From NCBI RefSeq assembly GCF_002192455.1, contig NZ_CP021744.1, forward strand, positions 5,675,501 to 5,739,500: DNA of 64,000 nucleotides, in the 5' to 3' direction. A model generated the notes under the pieces. That model was not told the DNA's origin. It saw only the letters and a program-made list of their open reading frames with translations, and did not search any database. Source of the DNA: Streptomyces albireticuli (GTDB taxonomy: Bacteria; Actinomycetota; Actinomycetes; Streptomycetales; Streptomycetaceae). The translations under genes were made by a program, and so were the position numbers. This document shows, piece by piece, positions 18,901-25,819 of the stretch. The number at the start of each line of letters is the position of its first letter. Within the stretch, counting starts at the first letter, position 1.

Positions 18901-19459
18901 CGAGCACGTCCTCAACGACAAGGCCGACGCCGCGATCGCCCAGCTGACCGGCGGCGAGCACGCCGACGGCGCGATCGTGACCATCGGCGGCATCATCTCG
19001 GGCCTCCAGCGCAAGATGACCAAGCAGGGCAACGCCTGGGCCATCGCCACCGTCGAGGACCTCGCGGGCTCCATCGACTGCATGTTCTTCCCCGCCACCT
19101 ACCAGCTGGTCTCCACCCAGCTCGTCGAGGACGCCGTCGTCTTCGTCAAGGGGCGGCTCGACAAGCGCGAGGACATCCCCCGCCTGGTCGCCATGGAGCT
19201 GATGGTCCCCGACCTCTCCAACGCCGGCACCAACGCCCCCGTGATCATCACCATCCCCACCGTGAAGGTCACCCCGCCGCTGGTGGAGAAGCTCGGCCAG
19301 GTGCTCACCCACCACCGCGGCGCCACCGAGGTCCGGATCAAGCTCCAGGGCGCCCGCAGCACCACCGTGCTGCGCCTGGACCGGCACCGTGTCACCCCCG
19401 ACCCGGCCCTCTTCGGCGACCTCAAGGTGCTCCTCGGCCCCTCCTGCCTGGCCGGCTGA
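15908..19459 (+). CDS. dnaE: DNA polymerase III alpha subunit
   Basis: Replicative DNA polymerase of 1,183 residues, full length for an actinobacterial DnaE1. It has an N-terminal PHP domain (FTHLHVHTQYSLLDGA, residues ~8-23, with SDHGNLHG). The palm carries GPGRGSAAGSIVAYAMG and the catalytic aspartates of MPDVDIDFDERRR (Asp420, 422, 424). Helix-hairpin-helix and OB-fold regions follow (GGIISGLQRKMTKQGNAWA near residue 1025). No intein interrupts it. The GTG at 15908 has GGAGG at 15892-15896. It ends in a hairpin shared with the convergent small gene. Confidence 0.97.
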   Translation: MTASSKPPFTHLHVHTQYSLLDGAARLKDMFNACNEMGMTHIAMSDHGNLHGAYDFFHSAQKAGVTPIIGIEAYVAPESRRNKRRVQWGQPHQKRDDVSGSGGYTHKTIWAANATGLHNLFRLSSDAYAEGWLTKWPRMDKETISQWSEGLIASTGCPSGELQTRLRLGQYEEARKAAADYQDIFGKDRYFLELMDHGIDIERRVREDLLKIGKELGIPPLVTNDSHYTYAHEATAHDALLCIQTGKNLSDPDRFRFDGSGYYLKSTDEMYAIDSSDAWQEGCANTRLVADQIDTEGMFQFRNLMPKFDIPEGYTEVTWFREETMRGMHRRFPGGIPDDRMKQVEYEMDTIISMGFPGYFLVVADFIMWAKNQGIAVGPGRGSAAGSIVAYAMGITDLDPIPHGLIFERFLNPERISMPDVDIDFDERRRSEVIRYVTEKYGADKVAMIGTYGTIKAKNAIKDSARVLGYPYAMGDRLTKAMPADVLGKGIPLSGILDPKHPRYSEAGEIRGMYENEPDVKKVIDTAMGVEGLVRQMGVHAAGVIMSSETITDHVPVWVRHSDGVTITQWDYPSCESLGLLKMDFLGLRNLTIMDDAVKMVKANKGIDIDLLSLPLDDPKTFELLQRGDTLGVFQFDGGPMRSLLRLMKPDNFEDISAVSALYRPGPMGMNSHTNYALRKNKQQEITPIHPELEEPLEEVLGVTYGLIVYQEQVQKAAQIVAGYSLGEADILRRVMGKKKPDELAKNFVFFKEGARKKGFSDEAIQALWDVLVPFAGYAFNKAHSAAYGLVSYWTAYLKANYPAEYMSGLLTSVRDDKDKSAIYLNECRRMGIKVLPPNVNESEANFAAQGDDVILFGLTAVRNVGQNVVDSIIRCRKSKGKYASFPDFLDKVEAVVCNKRTVESLIKAGAFDEMGHTRKGLTAHYEPMIDNVVQVKRKEAEGQFDLFGGMGDDTADDGPGFGLDVEFSDVEWEKAYLLAQEREMLGLYVSDHPLFGIEHVLNDKADAAIAQLTGGEHADGAIVTIGGIISGLQRKMTKQGNAWAIATVEDLAGSIDCMFFPATYQLVSTQLVEDAVVFVKGRLDKREDIPRLVAMELMVPDLSNAGTNAPVIITIPTVKVTPPLVEKLGQVLTHHRGATEVRIKLQGARSTTVLRLDRHRVTPDPALFGDLKVLLGPSCLAG

Positions 19460-19529
19460 GCCCCGCCCGGCACCGCTCCGGCCCCGGCCCGCGCCGGGAT
19501 CCGCCGGACTCCGGTGCCCCCCTACGACC

Positions 19530-19564
19530 GAGGGGCGCGCCCGCATCAGCGGGACGCGCCCCTC
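19530..19564. terminator. bidirectional hairpin between dnaE and the small gene
   Basis: GAGGGGCGCG-CCCGC (19530-19544), loop ATCA, GCGGG-(A)-CGCGCCCCTC (19549-19564): a 15-bp stem with one bulged A between two convergent stop codons. Confidence 0.75.
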
Positions 19565-19583
19565 AGGTGCGCCAAGGCGCCGG

Positions 19584-19754
19584 TCAGTTGTGGCCGAAGC
19601 GCTTCTGGCGGCCCTTGCGGGCCATGTCGCCCGGGGTGACCTGCTGCGCCCGCTGCTCCGCCTGGGACTCCAGCGAGGAGCTCTTGGCCTGCTGCGCCCC
19701 GCGTTCGGCCACACTCTGCGACTGTGGCGTCTTCCGGTTCTTGTTCTTGGCCAT
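19584..19754 (-). CDS. small basic conserved protein, 56 residues
   Basis: Begins MAKNKNRKTPQSQSVAERG and ends MARKGRQKRFGHN. It is hydrophilic and rich in Lys, Arg and Gln, with no membrane segment. The ATG at 19754 follows GGTGGAGG at a good distance, and the gene ends at a convergent terminator, so it is very likely real. Short proteins of this kind are widespread in Streptomyces; I know no function. The basic ends suggest nucleic-acid or ribosome association, which is speculation. Confidence 0.75.
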   Translation of the reverse strand: MAKNKNRKTPQSQSVAERGAQQAKSSSLESQAEQRAQQVTPGDMARKGRQKRFGHN

Positions 19755-19815
19755 GCTGCCGTGCCTCCACCTCGGGATGACCCCCTCGGCTCACCCTCGC
19801 ACGCATCTCCGAACA

Positions 19816-19852
19816 GTGCATTTCGGGTAATTACCGTGCGTGATAGGTGCAC
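19816..19852. promoter_or_regulatory. palindromic element in the divergent promoter region
   Basis: The perfect palindrome GGTAATTACC (19826-19835) is flanked by the outer inverted pair GTGCA (19816-19820) and TGCAC (19848-19852). It is A+T-rich for this genome and lies between the small gene (minus) and the NYN gene (plus). An operator role is inference. Confidence 0.35.
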
Positions 19853-20008
19853 TTACCGTCCCGGGGCCGTATCCGCCACGCCGAAGATCCAGTTCGGACT
19901 GATAACCCCCGCACGGTCGGGCAGACTCCAAGGAAAGCCAAGGAAAACCAGGGCACGACCGTGCCGGGGGGCGACCGCACTTCTGGACTGACAGAAAGAG
20001 GGTGGAAC

Positions 20009-21328
20009 GTGGACCGCTGCGTCGTCCTGGTGGACGCCGGCTATCTGCTGGGCGCCGCCGCGAGCCTGCTGGCCGGGGAGCCCGCCCGGTCCCGCATCAC
20101 CGTGGACCACGCGACCCTCATCCAAGGGCTGCGCGAACGCGCCGAGGCCGAGACCGAACAGCCCCTGCTGAGGATCTACTGGTTCGACGGCGCCCCCGAC
20201 CGGGTGCCCCAGCCCGAGCACCGCCGGCTGCGCGTCATGCCCCGGGTGACCGTCCGGCTGGGCGCCCTGACCCGCAGCGACGGCCGCTGGGCGCAGAAGG
20301 GCGTCGACGCCGCCATGCACGCCGAGCTCACCGAGCTCGCCCGTAACCGCGCGTGCTCGGACATCGTCCTCGTCACCGGCGACGGCGACCTCCTGCCGGG
20401 CCTGATGTCCGCCAAGGAACACGGCGTCGCCGTCCACCTCTGGGCCGTCCAGGCCGCCGACGGCGACTACAACCAGTCCGAGGACCTCGTCGCGGAGGCC
20501 GACGAGCGCCGCGTCCTGGACCGCACCTGGATCACCCGGGCCGTCCGGGCCAAGGAACTCACCGGCATCTGCGCCCCGCCCCCCGCGCCCCGCCCCGAGA
20601 TCGCCGCCATCCTCTCGGCCCCGCTCCCGGAGACCGCCGCGGCCGCGGCGGCCGCCGCCGCGAGCCGCGCGGCCGACACCCGCCCGCCCGAGCGCAACGG
20701 CACCGCCCGCCCCACGGCCCCCGCCCCCTGCCCCGACGGCGAGCGCGGCCACCAGGAGAGCCCCGAGACCCCGGCCGCCCGCGGCGTCCCCACCCCGAAG
20801 GACCTGGCCGGCCTCGGCCGCGGCCCCGTCGGCCAGCCCGCGGCCGCCGCCGGCCACACCTCCCCGTCCCAGAACTCCTCGGCCTCCGGTCTGGCCCCCA
20901 ACGCCACCCTGCGCTGGTCCTCCGACAAGGGCTGGGTCGAGCGCGGCGCCGGCACCGGGCTCGGGGAACCGCCCGAAACCGCCTCGCTCCCCATGCTCGC
21001 CCAGCTCACCAGCGCCGAACAGCGCTGGGCGGACCGGGAGGAGGACATCACCACCGTCGGCGGTGACCCCTTCGAGGTCGGCCAGGTCTTCGCCCGCCGC
21101 TGGACGGAGCGGCTCACCGACTCCGTCCACCTCCAGCACCTGTCCACCGAATACCCCCGCATCCCGCACCGCATCGACGGCGAGCTGCTGCGCTACGCCG
21201 CCCGCTTCGGGCTCCTCGCCCACAAGGACGACCAGATCGACGAGCACGACCGCTACGCGATCCGGGCCGGCTTCTGGCGCGAGATCGACTCCCGCACCGC
21301 CGCCGAGCACGCCCCGGCGGGCGACTGA
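20009..21328 (+). CDS. NYN-domain (PIN-like) protein, putative RNase
   Basis: A 439-residue protein. Residues ~1-175 form a NYN/LabA-type domain of the PIN nuclease fold: VVLVDAGYLLG with Asp9, RIYWFDGAP, KGVDAAMHAEL and LVTGDGDLLPGL (acidic residues near 124-127). These are the expected metal-binding positions. An Ala/Pro-rich linker (~195-295) leads to a C-terminal conserved region (RIPHRIDGELLRYAARFG...) that looks like a small helical module. The GTG at 20009 has GAGGG upstream. Substrate RNA unknown; nuclease activity is inferred from the fold. Confidence 0.85.
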   Translation: MDRCVVLVDAGYLLGAAASLLAGEPARSRITVDHATLIQGLRERAEAETEQPLLRIYWFDGAPDRVPQPEHRRLRVMPRVTVRLGALTRSDGRWAQKGVDAAMHAELTELARNRACSDIVLVTGDGDLLPGLMSAKEHGVAVHLWAVQAADGDYNQSEDLVAEADERRVLDRTWITRAVRAKELTGICAPPPAPRPEIAAILSAPLPETAAAAAAAAASRAADTRPPERNGTARPTAPAPCPDGERGHQESPETPAARGVPTPKDLAGLGRGPVGQPAAAAGHTSPSQNSSASGLAPNATLRWSSDKGWVERGAGTGLGEPPETASLPMLAQLTSAEQRWADREEDITTVGGDPFEVGQVFARRWTERLTDSVHLQHLSTEYPRIPHRIDGELLRYAARFGLLAHKDDQIDEHDRYAIRAGFWREIDSRTAAEHAPAGD

Positions 21329-21482
21329 CCCGCGGCCGGGGCATGACCGCCCCGCCCGGTGACCTCGCTCCCCGCGCCCCCGTCCCCGCGTCCCCGCCCC
21401 CGGGAACAAGGGGACGGCGGCTTTTCCGGACGCCATTCCCGGCCACGGTGTGCCCCGGGGCAAGGCCGGACCGCCGAGCGCG

Positions 21483-21488
21483 TACCCT
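21483..21488 (+). promoter_or_regulatory. -10 box of leaderless ABC transporter mRNA
   Basis: TACCCT lies eight bases before the GTG at 21497, and there is no Shine-Dalgarno between them, so the transcript probably begins at or next to the start codon. Confidence 0.5.
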
Positions 21489-21496
21489 CATAGCTC

Positions 21497-22531
21497 GTGA
21501 GGACGGGCGCGAAACAGGCGGAACGGGGCTCCCCGGGGCGGACGGCGGACGACACGGTGTGCACCGTGCGCGGCCTCGTGAAGACCTACCCCGCCGCGCG
21601 CGGGCGCCGCGGCACGCCCGGCACCGCCGCCGTGCGGGCCAGCGACGGCATCGACCTGGAGATCCGGCGCGGCGAGATCTTCGGCCTGCTCGGCCCCAAC
21701 GGCGCCGGCAAGTCCACGCTCGTCCGCCAGCTCACCGGTCTGCTCCGCCCCGACGAGGGCACCGTCGACCTGCTCGGCCACGACCTCGTGCGGCACCCCG
21801 AGCGCGCCTCCCGGCTCGTCGGCTACCTCGGCCAGGAGTCCACCGCCCTCGACGAGCTGACCGTCTCCCTCGCCGCCGAGACCACCGGCCGGCTGCGCGG
21901 CCTGGACCTGCGCGCCGCCCGCGCCGAGCGTGACGCCGTCATCGACGAGCTGGGCCTCGGCGCGATCGCCGGCCGCCCGCTGCGCAAGCTCTCCGGCGGT
22001 CAGCGCCGGCTCGCCTGCTTCGCCGCCACGCTCGTCGGCGACCGTCCCGTGCTCGTCCTGGACGAGCCGACCTCCGGCATGGACCCGGTGGCCCGCCGGT
22101 CCGTCTGGGCCGCCGTCGACCGCCGGCGCGCCGAGCGCGGCGCGACGGTGCTGCTCGTCACCCACAACGTCATCGAGGCCGAGACCGTCCTCGACCGGGT
22201 CGCGGTGCTGGAGCGCGGCCGGATCATCGCCTGCGACACCCCCGCCGGCCTCAAGGAGCTCGTCGGCGACGAGGTGCGCGTCGAGCTCGTCTGGCGGGAC
22301 GAACCACCCCTGCACGTACCCGAGGTCGCGGCCCTGCGCGAGGCCGCGCAGGGCTCCGGCCGCCACTGGCTGCTGCGGCTCGCCCCGGCCGAGGCCCGCG
22401 CCGCCGTCGCCGCCGTGACCGGCGGCCCCGCCTTCGCCGCGCTGGACGACTTCACCCTCGCCACCCCGAGCCTGGAGGACGTCTACCTCGCGCTGGGCGG
22501 CCGCCGCACGGAGGGGCTGGTGAAGGGATGA
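21497..22531 (+). CDS. ABC transporter ATP-binding protein
   Basis: A 344-residue nucleotide-binding subunit of a DrrA/ABC-2-type exporter. Walker A is GPNGAGKS (66-73), the signature LSGGQ (165-169), Walker B VLVLDEPTSGMD (185-196), and the H-loop His is in VTHNV. A C-terminal extension of about 80 residues follows, usual for DrrA-like ATPases. The GTG at 21497 appears leaderless. The permease gene follows 49 bases later, forming a two-gene exporter. The cargo is unknown. Confidence 0.92.
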   Translation: MRTGAKQAERGSPGRTADDTVCTVRGLVKTYPAARGRRGTPGTAAVRASDGIDLEIRRGEIFGLLGPNGAGKSTLVRQLTGLLRPDEGTVDLLGHDLVRHPERASRLVGYLGQESTALDELTVSLAAETTGRLRGLDLRAARAERDAVIDELGLGAIAGRPLRKLSGGQRRLACFAATLVGDRPVLVLDEPTSGMDPVARRSVWAAVDRRRAERGATVLLVTHNVIEAETVLDRVAVLERGRIIACDTPAGLKELVGDEVRVELVWRDEPPLHVPEVAALREAAQGSGRHWLLRLAPAEARAAVAAVTGGPAFAALDDFTLATPSLEDVYLALGGRRTEGLVKG

Positions 22532-22580
22532 GCGCCCGCGACGACAGGCGTCGGTCCGTACCGAAGAGGAGCACCGCGGC

Positions 22581-23435
22581 GTGACTGCTGTATCCGCAGA
22601 AGCGGCACCCAGGCAGACCCGGGTCCAGGGCGGCGAACGCCAGGACCGGGCCGGCGCCGGCCACCCGTCCGGCGACGGAGCAGCCGTGCTCGCGCCGCGG
22701 GCGCGGCTGCTGCCCGCGCTCGACGCCGTCTACCGGGCCCAGCTGTCCCGGGCCCGGGTGGCGCGGATCCCGCTGCTGTTCGTGGCCACCTTCCAGTCCG
22801 TCGGCATCATGATCCTGATGCGCGGCGTGGTGGACGGTGGCGACGAGGCGCGGTCCGTGGTGGCCGGCTCCAGCGTGCTGGTCGTGGCGTTCGTCGCCCT
22901 CAACCTCCTCGCCCAGTACTTCGGGCAGCTGCGCGCGAGCGGCGGCCTCGACCACTACGCGACGCTGCCGGTGCCGCCCGCCGCCGTGGTGCTCGGCGCG
23001 GCCGGCGCGTACGCCTCCTTCACCGTGCCCGGAACAGCCGTCACCGCCGTGCTGGGCAGCGTGCTGTTCAAGCTGCCGGTGGCGCACCTGTGGGTGCTGG
23101 CCGCGGTGATCCCGCTGTCCGGCGCCGCCCTCGCCGGGCTGGGCGCCGCGCTCGGCCTGCTCGCGCCCCGGCAGGAACTGGCGACCCTGCTGGGCCAGCT
23201 GGGCATGTCGGCGGCGCTGCTGCTCGGCGTGCTGCCCGCCGCCCACCTGCCCGCCCCGCTCGTCCTCGCGCGCGACCTGCTGCCCTCCACCTACGGCGTG
23301 GAGGCCCTGGCCCGCAGCTTCGACGCCCGTCCCGACTGGCTGCTGATCGCCGCCGACCTGGGTGTGTGCGCCGCCGTCGGCGTGGTGTCCCTGGCCGTCG
23401 CCACCTGGGCCTACCGGCGGGCGGCCGTACGGTGA
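22581..23435 (+). CDS. ABC-2-type transporter permease
   Basis: A 284-residue membrane subunit with six predicted helices: for example IPLLFVATFQSVGIMILMRG near residue 60, VLVVAFVALNLLAQYF, and the last VGVVSLAVATWAYRRA. The soluble N-terminus is about 45 residues. It pairs with the ATPase just upstream. The GTG at 22581 follows GAGGAG (22565-22570). It belongs to the DrrB/YadH group by shape; no substrate can be assigned. Confidence 0.87.
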   Translation: MTAVSAEAAPRQTRVQGGERQDRAGAGHPSGDGAAVLAPRARLLPALDAVYRAQLSRARVARIPLLFVATFQSVGIMILMRGVVDGGDEARSVVAGSSVLVVAFVALNLLAQYFGQLRASGGLDHYATLPVPPAAVVLGAAGAYASFTVPGTAVTAVLGSVLFKLPVAHLWVLAAVIPLSGAALAGLGAALGLLAPRQELATLLGQLGMSAALLLGVLPAAHLPAPLVLARDLLPSTYGVEALARSFDARPDWLLIAADLGVCAAVGVVSLAVATWAYRRAAVR

Positions 23436-23494
23436 CGCGCCGGACCGGCCGTCCTGCCGTCGGGGACGCGCCGGACACCTGGCACGATGACAGG

Positions 23495-24118
23495 GTGACC
23501 GCACCCCTGACCCCGCACGACCAGCCACCGTCCGAACAGCCCGTCGGCCTCGCCGTGGCCGGACGGACCCCCGAGGAGGCCGCCGAGCGCCGCGAGGAGC
23601 TGCGGCAGGGCGCGGTCGTCGCCGCCGCGGTCGCGGTGGCCGGGCTGCCGCTGGGGGCGCTGTGGGCCTGGCTGGCGCCCCGGGTGCCGCTGATCTCGGA
23701 CGGCAAGGCCGTCTACCTCAAGAGCACCGAGGGCGAGCAGGCGATCGGCGCGGACGGCACGTTCGCGCTGCTGGCGCTGGGCTTCGGTGTGCTGAGCGCC
23801 GTCGTCGTCTTCCTCGTCCGCCGCCGGGGCGGTATCCCGCTGGTCGTCGGGCTGGCGGCGGGCTCGCTGCTCGGCGCGCTGATCGGCTGGCGGCTGGGCG
23901 TCTGGCTCGGCCCGGCCTCCGACGTGGTCGCGGCCGCGAAGTCCGTGGGCAAGGGCGTCGTCTTCGACGCCCCCCTCAAGCTGGCGGCCAAGGGCGTCCT
24001 GCTGGCCTGGCCGCTGGCGGCCATGGCCGTGCACCTCGTGCTGACCGCCGCCTTCGGCCCCCGCGACCCGGAACCCGGACCGCAGTGGTCCGGGCCCGGG
24101 GAGCCGACGGCCGGCTAG
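23495..24118 (+). CDS. actinobacterial membrane protein, DUF2567-like
   Basis: A 207-residue protein with four hydrophobic segments (residues ~40-60, 88-108, 116-136 and 170-190) and an extracytoplasmic-looking loop APRVPLISDGKAVYLKSTEG between the first two. The pattern fits the DUF2567 family as I remember it; function unknown. The GTG at 23495 lies six bases after CACGAT (23483-23488), so it may be leaderless. It follows the ABC exporter and converges on the bL37 gene with 17 bases between. Confidence 0.7.
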   Translation: MTAPLTPHDQPPSEQPVGLAVAGRTPEEAAERREELRQGAVVAAAVAVAGLPLGALWAWLAPRVPLISDGKAVYLKSTEGEQAIGADGTFALLALGFGVLSAVVVFLVRRRGGIPLVVGLAAGSLLGALIGWRLGVWLGPASDVVAAAKSVGKGVVFDAPLKLAAKGVLLAWPLAAMAVHLVLTAAFGPRDPEPGPQWSGPGEPTAG

Positions 24119-24135
24119 GCCGCGGCGGCCCGCTG

Positions 24136-24210
24136 TCAGGCGGGCCGGCGGCCGTGGTTGGCCCGGCCCTTCTTCAGGCGCCAGCGGCGCTTACGGGTGC
24201 GCTTCGACAT
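24136..24210 (-). CDS. ribosomal protein bL37 (24 residues)
   Basis: Encodes MSKRTRKRRWRLKKGRANHG followed by RRPA. Its size, basic character and GRANHGRRP ending match the tiny actinobacterial 50S protein bL37, first seen in mycobacterial ribosome structures (related ending KANHGKRPNA). The ATG at 24210 has an excellent GGGAGGGG site eight bases upstream. It is far below the usual gene-calling length and is easily missed. Confidence 0.8.
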   Translation of the reverse strand: MSKRTRKRRWRLKKGRANHGRRPA

Positions 24211-24302
24211 GGGCGTCCCCTCCCTGCGGGCGCGCGGACCGCTGCCCGCCCCTCGGTCGTAGCCGAGACGGCGCGAGGAGTCCAGCCCCTCGGGCGGGGC
24301 GC

Positions 24303-24800
24303 TCAGGCGCGGGCGATCGGCGCGACCACCGCACCGGTGAGCGCCGCGAGATCGGCGGGGGCGAGCTCGACCTCCAGCCCCCGGCGGCCCGCCGAGACAC
24401 AGACGGTCGGGTGGGCGTCCGCCGAGGAGTCCAGCGCGGTCGGCAGCCGCTTGCGCTGCCCGAGCGGCGAGATGCCGCCGCGCACGTAGCCGGTGGTGCG
24501 CTCGGCCGCCGCCGGGTCGGCCATCGCCGCCCGCTTCCCGCCGACCGCGGCCGCCAGCGCCTTGAGGTCGAGCGAGCCGGACACGGGCACGACGGCGACG
24601 GTCAGCGCGCCGTCCACCTCGGCCACCAGGGTCTTGAAGATCTGCCCGGGGTTACGGCCGAGCGCCCGCGCGGCCTCCTCGCCGTAGGAGGCGACGGCCG
24701 GGTCGTGGTCGTAGGCGTGCACCGTGAAGGCGGCACCGGCCTGCTCCAGGGCGACGATCGCCGGCGTGGAGCCGGACTGCCGCTTCTTGGACTTCTTCAC
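24303..24800 (-). CDS. ybaK: YbaK/EbsC-family Cys-tRNA(Pro) deacylase
   Basis: Trans-editing enzyme of 165 residues that hydrolyses Cys mischarged on tRNA-Pro. The YbaK fold motifs are present: GQIFKTLVAEVDG with the conserved catalytic Lys, the central ALTVAVVPVSGSLDLKALAAA, and GYVRGGISPLGQRKRLPTALD. The GTG at 24800 follows GGGAGGACGCCC. It lies 20 bases downstream of the LON-domain gene on the same strand, so the two are probably one transcript. Confidence 0.9.
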   Translation of the reverse strand: MKKSKKRQSGSTPAIVALEQAGAAFTVHAYDHDPAVASYGEEAARALGRNPGQIFKTLVAEVDGALTVAVVPVSGSLDLKALAAAVGGKRAAMADPAAAERTTGYVRGGISPLGQRKRLPTALDSSADAHPTVCVSAGRRGLEVELAPADLAALTGAVVAPIARA

Positions 24801-24820
24801 GGGCGTCCTCCCGGTCGGGC

Positions 24821-25558
24821 TCAGTTGGGGCAGGTCGGCCGCTGGGTGAGACCGACGGCCGGCAGCGACGGGAGCTTACCGATCAGCGCCGTCTCCGCCC
24901 GCAGCACCCTCAGCTCCTCCGCCAGCCGGCTCGCCGTGTCCGGCGCCTGGAGCAGCCGCTGCCGGGCCGGGGTGTCGAGCATCGCCGCCGCGGCGACCAC
25001 GTAGGACAGCACGGACGGCTCGCCCGGCAGCTCCGCCCGGCCCGCCAGCGTGCTCTCCGCCGCCCCCGCCAGCCGCTTCTGGTACGCCCGGAACGCCCGG
25101 ACCACCCCGGAGGCGAGCGCGCCCGCGCCCTCGCCCCGCTCCTCCTCCAGGTACTCCACCTCACCCGTCAGGTACGGGCCGGAGGTGTCGAGGGACAGCA
25201 GCCGGAAGCGGGTGGTGCCGGTGGCGAGGACCTCGTACGTGCCGTCGGGCCGCTCCCGGACGGTGGCCGCGTCGGCGGCGCACCCCACGGAGTAGAAGGA
25301 CGCCAGCGGGTCGGCGCCGAAGCCGGACGCGGGGCCCGGCTCCGGGAGGGAGCCCGTCGGCAGGCCCGGCAGGGTGGGGGCGACCTCGTGGCCGTCCCGG
25401 ATGGCGACGACGCCGAAGCGGCGCGGCGCCTCCTCGGGCAGCGCGTCCAGGTCGCGCATCATCGCGCGGTAGCGCTGCTCGAAGACGTTCAGGGGCAGGA
25501 GGAGGCCCGGGAACAGCACCGAGTTCAGCGGGAAGATCGGAAGGCGCGCGGTGGTCAC
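24821..25558 (-). CDS. LON peptidase N-terminal substrate-binding domain protein
   Basis: A 245-residue stand-alone LON N-domain protein. It begins RLPIFPLNSVLFPGLLLPL and contains VFEQRYRAMMRD, FGVVAI and TGTTRFRLL, the usual beta-barrel, then a helical bundle. There is no ATPase or protease domain, so it is not a Lon protease; the domain binds substrate peptides in Lon. The GTG at 25558 follows TAGGCT by eight bases without a Shine-Dalgarno. First gene of a pair with ybaK, next to the his operon region. Confidence 0.88.
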   Translation of the reverse strand: MTTARLPIFPLNSVLFPGLLLPLNVFEQRYRAMMRDLDALPEEAPRRFGVVAIRDGHEVAPTLPGLPTGSLPEPGPASGFGADPLASFYSVGCAADAATVRERPDGTYEVLATGTTRFRLLSLDTSGPYLTGEVEYLEEERGEGAGALASGVVRAFRAYQKRLAGAAESTLAGRAELPGEPSVLSYVVAAAAMLDTPARQRLLQAPDTASRLAEELRVLRAETALIGKLPSLPAVGLTQRPTCPN

Positions 25559-25566
25559 AGCGGGTA

Positions 25567-25572
25567 AGCCTA
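25567..25572 (-). promoter_or_regulatory. -10 box of leaderless LON-domain gene
   Basis: On the minus strand TAGGCT precedes the GTG at 25558 by eight bases, with no ribosome-binding site between. Confidence 0.5.
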
Positions 25573-25686
25573 ATGGCCTGGGCGGCCGGCCGGTCCGGAG
25601 TTTCCTTCCCGGTGGCCGGGGGTGCCGCTGCGCGGGGCCTTCCCCACCCCGCCCCTTCCCGAACCGGGGCTCCGCCCCGGACCCCG

Positions 25687-25763
25687 GTCCTCAAGCTCCC
25701 CCAGCTACCGCTGGGAGGTGCCCCCGGACGGGCTGAAAATCAGCCCGTCCGGCGCTTGAGGAC
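25687..25763. repeat. dispersed intergenic palindrome (REP-like), terminator-like
   Basis: The core is CCGGACGGGCTGA-AAA-TCAGCCCGTCCGG (25724-25752), a perfect 13-bp stem. It is nested in an outer stem of GTCCTCAAGC (25687-25696) with GCTTGAGGAC (25754-25763), with a small CCCAGC/GCTGGG hairpin between. A related core lies at 33391-33419 and a third at 51954-51984. GGGAAGGGGCGGGG-type strings flank this copy and also occur near 33.48 and 34.85 kb. It sits past two convergently read 3' sides and may terminate transcription. Confidence 0.75.
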
Positions 25764-25819
25764 ATTCGGGAAGGGGCGGGGCCGGGGAAAACGCCCCGCG
25801 CAGCGGCCGAGCGAACCGC

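Noticed and set aside
15908..19459. Intein in dnaE
   Set aside because: The protein has normal length and uninterrupted motifs.
14396..19852. An open minus-strand frame of more than 1,800 codons across dnaE and the DUF2252 gene
   Set aside because: It is the complement of dnaE codons with high third-position G+C. Its product is low complexity and has no motif.
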